DNA of 64,000 nt. Origin: Meghimatium bilineatum (Eukaryota; Mollusca; Gastropoda; Stylommatophora; Philomycidae). The position numbers and the translations under genes were made by a program. The notes beneath the pieces were generated by a model. That model saw only the letters and a list, made by a program, of their open reading frames with translations, was not told where the DNA came from and did not search any database. How positions within the stretch are numbered: the stretch's first letter is position 1; each line of letters starts with the position of its first letter. The stretch is from assembly GCA_034231615.1 (NCBI GenBank), contig CM067298.1, positions 36,152,127-36,216,126 of the forward strand, written 5' to 3'. Below, in pieces: positions 57,701-64,000 of the stretch.

Positions 57701-60264
57701 ACCTAGGTTTAAAATATTTAAAAAAATGTCATAATTGCATTTTTCCCTTTAATTAGTTGCAGATAGGTGATACTTGTGGCTATTTGATAAAGGTCACGTG
57801 CCCTTGCATTCCGCATGTCATGTACAGTGTATTTTTAATTTACCCTCTAACAGAAAAACTCAGTCAAAAGTCATATATACAGCCACTTAAACACAAAATT
57901 CATTTTGAAAACATATATCTGACAAATGCATATGTTCAACTAAAGATAGCATAGGCTCTATAATCTTCTTAAAGCCAAGTATCATTATTGAAACATTTGA
58001 TGATTATTAGATTTGGTACATTTTCTAACCTGCTGGCAGTACTCCTCTGCAATTCTGTATGCCCATTCTTTGCACATATTCAGTGGGCGAAGGGGATTGC
58101 TGACATCTGCACATTTAATCATCATTCTCTTGATAAGAATCCTATTTTCGTGCATGGATAAATCAGCCAAAACTGCACTCATATCAGCTTCATGGGTTTC
58201 CACCTGGAAATGAAAGATTGAAGATTTTGGATAAACTATTAGGCATACATCACTTCATCATATTCACTCTCATTTGCCATGATTACATTAATTTTGGATA
58301 AGCTACTAGGTATACATCACTTCATCATATTCACTCTCATTTGCCATGTTTACATTAATTCAAGTGTCAATTTAGCATTACTTATCACACTCAAAATTTT
58401 AGCCTTGATTTTCACATTCTCGCATTGATTTATCTTTAGGCAGGACAATGGTATTAGTTTTAGGATGTAGTCTAGAGAATCTGTTATCATTTTATTTGCA
58501 CCAATGACCCAACACTAACTTTCACATTAGTATCTAAAATACTCAATGTTTTACCAATTCCTATGACCTGTGGATATCCATAGCGATATTATTGGTAAGC
58601 CAGCTATGCATGGCAACCTGTTTATTAGCATCGTCCACATTGCACATTGGCCTTTTCACTAATCTGAATGCTAGCTGCAGTCAACATTGCAATGAATGTT
58701 TCCATCAAACATCAGCATCATCACAGGATTTCCATCCATATAACAAGATGGTTCATTCCATGGAGTCTATTATCACTGCACTCTGAGCATTTATATCTTC
58801 TTATTATCATTCTCCTTAAGCATGCCTCACCAATGGCCCACTAGACATACCACACATGCAACAGAAAACCTTAGTAGATGACATGCCATTATATTGAGGA
58901 TCTCTTATGAAAACATTGTAGCATGTCATCTATACAATTATAGACCCCTCTCTGAATATAAGGCTCCTTCAATAGGCATGAACTAAGCCAAAAGTTGAAG
59001 TCTCCTGAGTATGAAAGAAAGCTCAGAAAAACCACCCCACTGCACATAGGAAGTTAGAGCCTATTGCTCGCAATTCCTTGGGTTTTCAATCAATCAATCA
59101 ATCATCCTCCATGGATCATTTTATATGAACAATTTTACTGACACTACAATCTGCTGATGTGTTACCAAGGCCCAAAAGTTGCACATAGAATATTTACATT
59201 ATGATCTTCATTGCATGTTGTAAGAAGCAACTAAGTAGGTTTTTGGGAGTAAAGTTGACTGTTCCATCCCACAGAGCAAAGGTTCTCAACATTTTCAGTT
59301 TGAACACCATCCAAATGTAATCGTAAGTGCTCGAGAGCACTTTTTAACTCTCATGTCACAAGCATATGTCATTAAGAGAGCAGCAAAGCTCTCACTCACA
59401 CCAGGTTGAGAATGCTTGGCATAGAGGCTCAAAGTGATTAAAAGTCATGCTGATATCAGATGTGTCAGGTAGAAAGGTGCAGATTTCACAGCCAAGCTGT
59501 AAATCATAATTCAATAAAATCTATCCTCTGGACTACATCCTAATAATCTGCAGGAATTTAAGAGCAGACATAGAAGAAGACAACAAAAGCATGTCTTTAA
59601 CCTCATTACTCTCACCACTTGGTGGCAGAGTGGATAGTGAGTCTGCTTCCAAAACACAACTTAGTTGATTTAGCTCTTTGTGTAAAAGTCAACTGTTCAC
59701 ATTCTACTTTAATGTGATTGGATGTACTAGAGGTGCATACAAATTCTATAATCATTGAATAACAATGTCCTATACAGGATATGTCCAGCTCTGAGCTAAG
59801 GCGCCTATGTACAGAGCATGTTTGTGATGGTCAAGGTACCAAGTTTAAATCCCGCAGCATGCAGTTGTGCCCGTTGACTTTTTATAAAACAATGGAAAAA
59901 CTGCTGAAAGTAAATACTAACAAGAAAATGACTACAGCCAAAATATTCTGGGTTGATGGCTACACATTTAATATAATATGCTACCAATTTATACAGGATA
60001 TGATTCAAATATTATTTTATTACTCTCATCACCATTATTTTATTCTTAATATCTCAGCTCTTACATTATTGAAATCATCACCACCACAGTAATTCAACTA
60101 GTATCATTACTATTCAACTACTCACATCAGTATTGTCTCCCTCCAGTTTCTGTAATTGTTTGGTTACTGATGTTGTAAATTTGGACAAATGTTCAAAGTG
60201 TTGTTTCATATCTGTAGCTAGAACTTGATCTATTATTGACTGACGTATCACTTTATAGTCCTCA
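48654..60264 (-). CDS. PDE8: PDE8-type cyclic nucleotide phosphodiesterase, C-terminal catalytic exons (partial)
   Basis: PDE8 enzymes hydrolyse cAMP with high affinity in the cytosol. Four minus-strand exons (60264-60126, 58203-58030, 53317-53188, 48772-48654) join in one frame with GT/AG borders and matching phases. They encode the last 187 residues or so of the catalytic domain. Landmarks: [35 protein letters not shown], with the metal-ligand Asp of the 'KCADVSNP' motif; [38 protein letters not shown] followed by FI, with the purine-binding Gln and clamp Phe in 'QLAFI'; [33 protein letters not shown]...GLPVVM and [11 protein letters not shown] point to PDE8 rather than PDE4 or PDE7. REC, PAS and the first half of the HD domain are not in the window. 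The introns are 1.9-4.7 kb and full of LINE and SINE sequence. Confidence 0.92.
49390..49860 (-). mobile_element. LINE RNase H fragment in PDE8 intron
   Basis: Minus frames read '[20 protein letters not shown]' and '[20 protein letters not shown]', the RNase H end plus the 'HADILNALRE' word also seen at 34150-34420. It is heavily decayed. Confidence 0.55.
50270..51380 (-). mobile_element. LINE ORF2 3' half with C2H2 zinc finger tail
   Basis: A 244-codon minus frame (50636-51370) starts within the RT palm. It reads [15 protein letters not shown] (the YADD catalytic box), [46 protein letters not shown] and [19 protein letters not shown]. After a frameshift near 50640 it continues as [33 protein letters not shown] and a final C2H2 finger, [20 protein letters not shown] then LKTH (50336-50587). 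A 3' untranslated part follows with an AATAATAAT tail and 'gatcacgatggacgaac'. It is 5'-truncated at 51380. This is the best-preserved LINE here. Confidence 0.85.
51400..52500 (-). mobile_element. Probable Jockey/CR1-like LINE relic
   Basis: Minus frames give '[20 protein letters not shown]' (51780-51840), which resembles the 'L...Y.AFVR.VLEYG.' step of such LINE RTs, with 'RGLKKFKI' after it. Farther to the right are '[20 protein letters not shown]' and related words. No intact frame; weakly supported. Confidence 0.4.
53188..53317 (-). CDS. PDE8: PDE8 exon with the purine-binding glutamine
   Basis: Acceptor cttacttctag before 53317. It encodes [40 protein letters not shown] and AWD, ending in phase 1 at a GTATGT donor. 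Q-L-A-F-I corresponds to the invariant Gln and the hydrophobic-clamp Phe of PDE active sites. Confidence 0.94.
53600..54680 (-). mobile_element. RTE-type LINE reverse-transcriptase relic
   Basis: Minus frames: [20 protein letters not shown] then [20 protein letters not shown] (catalytic box FADD), [16 protein letters not shown] (54211-54480), a gap, then [50 protein letters not shown] and [13 protein letters not shown] (53728-54006). It has at least two frame breaks. It is the same lineage as 5940-6545 and 55740-56115, and lies in a PDE8 intron. Confidence 0.78.
55740..56115 (+). mobile_element. RTE-type LINE 3' fragment
   Basis: Forward frames [32 protein letters not shown], then (shifted) [40 protein letters not shown] and [20 protein letters not shown]. 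The 3' sequence 'attctgaccaccatccatct' also closes the 6-kb copy. Confidence 0.75.
56408..56605 (+). repeat. tRNA-derived SINE (family C)
   Basis: The head contains a plausible pol III A box (tggcatagagtg) and B box (ggttcaaattc) about 40 bp apart. The body is 'cagaaaacaatggcaaacta', 'attgcctagaaaatcactac', then 'gctgggttgatggctacatc'. The same structure is at 59780-59990. Confidence 0.72.
56610..58029. other. PDE8 intron sequence without recognisable element
   Basis: AT-rich. Short ORFs only. A GC-richer patch (57125-57250) with 'ccccccacccccaatctgct' has no recognised ends. Confidence 0.4.
58030..58203 (-). CDS. PDE8: PDE8 exon with the 'KCADVSNP' metal-binding motif
   Basis: Acceptor catttccag before 58203; donor GTTAGA after 58030; 58 codons, phase 0. 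It encodes [40 protein letters not shown] and [18 protein letters not shown]. The Asp in CADVSNP coordinates the catalytic metal in all class I PDEs. Confidence 0.95.
58224..58357. repeat. Two-copy 67-bp tandem duplication beside a PDE8 splice acceptor
   Basis: Units 58224-58290 and 58291-58357 share 'catacatcacttcatcatat', 'tcactctcatttgccatg' and 'ttacatta' with few differences. They lie about 20 bp upstream (in transcript sense) of the acceptor of the 58203 exon, so the branch-point region may be duplicated. Confidence 0.9.
58985..59090. repeat. Dispersed repeat, inverted relative to 8650-8745
   Basis: ccactgcacataggaagtta followed by attgctcgcaattccttggg is the reverse complement of the 8.65-kb block. 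An (AATC)n run (caatcaatcaatcaatca) follows. Confidence 0.6.
59158..59585 (+). repeat. SINE-like repeat family A interrupted by a hAT MITE
   Basis: The left part runs from 'ccaaggcccaaaagttgcac' to 'tgttccatcccacagag'. The right part resumes at 'atagaggctcaaagtg' and ends 'gcagacatagaagaagac'. The gap is filled by the element at 59277-59418. Confidence 0.75.
59277..59418. mobile_element. Small hAT-type MITE nested in SINE-like repeat
   Basis: Ends caaaggttctcaac and gttgagaatgcttg are inverted repeats differing in about 3 positions. Flanks ccacagag and gcatagag match at 6 of 8 sites, consistent with an old 8-bp duplication. 142 bp, non-coding. Confidence 0.75.
59780..59990 (+). repeat. tRNA-derived SINE (family C), second copy
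   Basis: Head 'agctctgagctaaggcgcct' with B-box-like 'aagtttaaatcccgc'. The body 'aaacaatggaaaaactgctg' and 'ctgggttgatggctacacat' is parallel to the copy at 56408. Its left flank carries the 'caatgtcctatacaggatat' repeat. Confidence 0.68.
60126..60264 (-). CDS. PDE8: PDE8 exon preceding the metal-binding motif exon
   Basis: Acceptor tttatttttcag before 60264; donor GTGAGT after 60126. It completes a split codon, then [40 protein letters not shown] and EGDNTD. It corresponds to human '[28 protein letters not shown]'. Confidence 0.93.
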
Positions 60265-63200
60265 CTGAAAAATAAACAAAGGAACTATGTATCTCAAATG
60301 GAAAAGAGGATTGACTTCATTGTACTTAGGTTTCCCTATATTATATGCACTCTATCCCTTTCAATAAAGTGAAATGTTGCCCATCAAGAGTACTTCTCAT
60401 AGGGCATAACTCTATATCTTCAAGTGATAATCCGGAGGAAGCTTCATAAAATGCACTTTTAAACAGGATGCCATTGCTCTGGTTACATTCCATGACTTCT
60501 TGAGCACAAAGCAAATGGCTTAATCCCTATGACAGGCAAATCCTTTAAACTTGCACATTGAAAATAGCATAATAAGACAACTATAGTATTACTGAAATAA
60601 TTCATTCATGATGGTATTTCATCATTTCAAAATGTGAAATAGACTTTGTTGTGAGTTGAATGTGTATAAATCAGAATTTGTTGCAGTTTGGTTTGTGTGA
60701 TACATTGAGGTGCATTAATTGAAAGGGAATGCAGAGTTTTTCATTGCTCTTATTCAAACCCAAGGGATTAGAAGATAACCAAGATCTTAAAAGCACCATC
60801 TCATTGTGAAACTCTGAAACAAATTCCTTTGAATGTTTTGAGTCTAAAATAAAGAAATCTGGCTAATGCTTTATGGACCATGTGAAAAAAGCAGTGTACC
60901 TTGAGATGAAATAATAATTATTGCATGAGACATAAGATCTCTGAATGTTATGTCTAACGCCAAAACACTGCCGTAACACAACACAGTGCAAGACAGCCTC
61001 TGGTTTGGACTGCTGGGCAATCATGTCCCAAAGCTCACAACAGTAAGATTAGTGAGCTTGTCTCAGGAAAAGTACATTGTAGTTTCTTGAGTACATTGTG
61101 AAGGAAGAACAGTGCCAGATGGCAGCACCATTGTGCAAGCACCACTGGGAGCACACACAAAAACACATAACTAAAGAAGTGTTCATGCTTGAAGACAAGT
61201 TCTAGCTACTTTCCTGAAGCATGCCCCATGAAAAAGCTGGAAACCATATAGTCCCAGACTGTTTGAAGTATGGATATAGATGCTCAGACTTGAATGAGAT
61301 GTTCATGAATTCAGTAAATGAAATCTTGGCTAAGATGGCAAACTAACCCTAGTTCAACTTATCTGTTAAGCAGTTTTCTATACGGAACCAGGTTCTTAGA
61401 TAAGAAAAGGTTCCGTAAATTAGAATACAGGAGGCAATTGACTGCCTAATTAAATGAGATAATTATACTGGTTGTGGCATACCTCATACAGGATAGATGG
61501 GTTAACCAAAGTCCTAACTCCTGTTTACTGTTTCTTTGGAAACTGTCACTTAAGGACATGTTTTTGGCCTGAAAAGTTCAAGGGTACAGTGGGTGATAAA
61601 CTGATCATAGCATAGAGCTGGTACACATTTGTCATCTTGTGACAGATAAGAAATCTCACAGGCTAGAGACGCTAACTGAATTAAAAGCATACAAAAATCA
61701 GATGTTCTAGGCCAACATGGTGCCAATCAAACAGCAGCACAATGTAATTCCCGCTCCTCAGCAGAAATCACACCAATTTTTGTTGGTTATTTGAGAGTGA
61801 ACACAGAAGAAGAAGATTTGTTGAAAGCAATGTAAAACCATTCCCATCATTTCATTATAATAAAATATGATTTTGCTCTTGAAATAACTTTGAAACTTTA
61901 AAAATAATTCAGAAAGTGTAAATATTTTATATGACACATGATATTTACATTTTTATGTACTTTCTGTTCCTATCCTTCAGGCATCTCACATCCGTATTTT
62001 GCTTGGACATGATTGTGTGGTGTGGTCATTTCTACTCATTGTCTTTTGATGTTATATGCTTATCTTGATAAAGGTCTTTTGGTTGAAATTGCAATTATGT
62101 CAGGTGTATTGTTATTTGTATGGTTATATCCTGTGTTTTGTTGTGTGTATATTTCATGTGAGCATCCGACAGTGATAGTGTGTTAGTCGTCGTTCAGTAA
62201 GACTTCATTACTTGTTTCCTACATAAGTATTATATGACACATAGAAAATTTCAAAGTTCTACATCCTGAGTTTGCTATTTTTGAAATTGTTGAAGATAAT
62301 TGTTCAGTGTCAATGTCTAAAATATTTGTGAACACTCTTGGAAATGATAGATAAGTATACTCTGGATTGTTGGTCAGTAAAATGTTAACAATAATAGTTG
62401 TTTAGTATGTCAATATATAGGCCCTATTTAACCATCAAAATTATTGGTGTTAATATTATCCTAAAATATTAAATAAAGATCTGTTATGATGGTTGCCTGT
62501 ATTCATTTTTCACAACTAAGTGCCAATATTTTTCAAAATTTCAGCAGTTAGTGCTTTCATTTGTTGAAGATTCAAGCTCAATGTTTGCAGAATTGTCAAG
62601 GAGTTGAATGACTGTGGTTTAGTGAGTTATTTATGTGAATTAATTTGATCCTTGACTATGCTACAGAGCTTTCATGTACACATATATTTATGGCTTGGTA
62701 TTTTTTAAATAGACATTTTGCTATGTACTTCTCTTTCTTTATTCACATAAGAATCAGCAAACATCAAAGGATTACTGACCTGCTCAAATTCTTAAATATA
62801 TCCAAACTTGAATCCTTATGGGTTAGTCTGAAGCACATGCTAGCATGATGATTCTCTAACACAGCCCTGATCAAACAAAAACATAATTACGTAATGAAAC
62901 AATAAGCTATGCAACACAAAAAAACAATGGATTTACAGGGCATTAAGAAAATAAAAATGGACATTTCAGCCAAAAGAGATTGATCAAGCAAAATAGGCCT
63001 ACGTAAGACATTAACTTTTTCTATCCCAACCAACACATAATATGTTGGTTGGTAACCACCCAGATCTCCAAGAAAGCACTATATGTTTATCAGTAAACTC
63101 AAATTTAACCGCATTATATTATGAAATATGGCAAGTTAGTTAGCTTATTTCACTTCCTTTGAGACATATGAACACAATTAAGTATGCAAGAGTTGGCCCA

Positions 63201-63479
63201 TGATGGAATTTTAAAACAGAAATGTGCTTTATCTTCAAGTATTTTTGAACCCGAAAACTTGAAATCCCAAAGCATTTGATTTTTTGGTGAAAGATTGCAT
63301 CTCTTTGTAGACTAAATTTATGGAATTTCAATATCACAAAACAGTATCCCTTTTAAAAAAAAATGATTAAAATTGAACTTGTGCTTTGTGATTCAGAAGA
63401 TGATGAATTTATTTAGATGATAATATTCTGAAAATGATATGGAAATAAAAGCGGTAGGGATTTTGTTGCCTACAGAAAC
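60265..63479. other. Probable upstream PDE8 intron
   Basis: No further PDE8 exon was recognised on the minus strand. The region holds a possible repeat ending 'gagagtgaacacagaagaag' (about 61600-61820) and the dispersed 'gataaaggtcttttggttga' block near 62070. Otherwise it is unassigned AT-rich sequence. Confidence 0.45.
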
Positions 63480-63970
63480 AGCATGAAGTTGGTTGAAAAA
63501 TTTTCTGCATACTTCACTATCACATCGAGCATGAGGATGGAGATAGAGGGAGTTACAGCAGCACTTAATTGGTTGATAAATAATACATCAACACTCCCGG
63601 TTATACCCACAGACTCTCATAGCATGCTGCGTAAGATAGAAAAATACATGCTTAGAAAGGAATGGTGTGGTTTATTGAATAAATTGTCCAGAGCATTACA
63701 TGGATATGCCCTGGTCATGCTAGGGTCAAACAAAACGAGATAGCCGACTTATTGGCAGGCAATGCGGCGATAGACAGTACAATGCCAAGAAGGGGTAAAG
63801 CAGACATGATCAAGGCAGTAATAAATAAATTCCAAGATGAAGAAGATGTCAATGAGGCTGAGAACATACACATGCAGAGAATGTCTGAAACAGGAGTATC
63901 TAGAGGGGAGGAAATGAAAAGTAAATTTTTCTGGAAAAGTCTTAAAGATCACACAATCAACACCTGACCG
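63480..63970 (+). mobile_element. LINE RNase H domain relic
   Basis: The first frame has 'MRMEIEGVTAALNWLIN' and 'TDSHSMLRKIEKYM' (RNase H with ME.. and .TDS). After a frameshift near 63700 comes WICPGHARVKQNEIADLLAG then NAAIDSTMPRRGKADMIKAV, the 'W.PGH.GV..NE.AD.LAG.A' block. It runs to about 63967, close to the window edge. Confidence 0.75.
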
Positions 63971-64000
63971 TGACTCTGAGTCTACATACTCTGGGATGGC

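Noticed and set aside
60265..64000. Further upstream PDE8 exons on the minus strand
   Set aside because: No segment resembling the next catalytic block was seen; the exon is probably beyond the window.
1..64000. tRNA, rRNA, snRNA genes, CRISPR arrays or bacterial-type operons
   Set aside because: None of the expected sequence signatures were found. Only SINE heads resemble tRNA promoters.

Overview
The window is AT-rich metazoan nuclear DNA with large introns, canonical GT/AG splice sites and a very dense load of decayed transposable elements. There are no operons, ribosome binding sites, tRNA or rRNA genes, or CRISPR arrays. The mix of mariner, Tc1, hAT, piggyBac, RTE/CR1/Jockey-type LINE and short SINE-like repeats suggests an invertebrate. 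An arthropod is my best guess, but the species cannot be fixed from sequence alone.

Two host genes can be read by exon-wise homology, and they converge on each other. On the + strand, six exons between 9421 and 26449 encode the trimethylguanosine-cap-binding domain and C-terminal tail of snurportin-1, the snRNP nuclear-import adaptor. Upstream, at 4144-4670, a single exon encodes a 166-residue Arg/Gly/Ser/Tyr-rich (RGG) N-terminus. It has an in-frame stop just before its ATG and a donor in the same phase (0) as the first snurportin exon. No importin-beta-binding exon was found between them, so an RGG-snurportin fusion is the most interesting hypothesis in the window. On the - strand, four exons between 60264 and 48654 encode the C-terminal part of the catalytic domain of a PDE8-type cyclic-nucleotide phosphodiesterase. 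The rest of that gene lies to the right.

Layout. 1-4140: a foldback element, a piggyBac transposase relic and two short-repeat copies. 4144-26543: the RGG exon and snurportin, whose introns hold LINE pieces, two piggyBac-type miniature elements placed just after consecutive exons, a deleted Tc1 element and a 2.9-kb hAT element with a perfect 8-bp target duplication. 26550-48450: intergenic repeats, including a mariner with perfect 30-bp inverted repeats, a minisatellite split by a mid-size repeat, an inverted pair of SINE-like copies and many LINE 3' ends. 48450-60264: PDE8 exons with LINE-filled introns. 60265-64000: probable upstream PDE8 intron, ending in a LINE RNase H relic.

The two genes are not functionally linked; they are neighbours only. 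I saw no unknown multi-gene system. The novel leads are the possible RGG-snurportin chimera and several transposon structures that can be tested directly.
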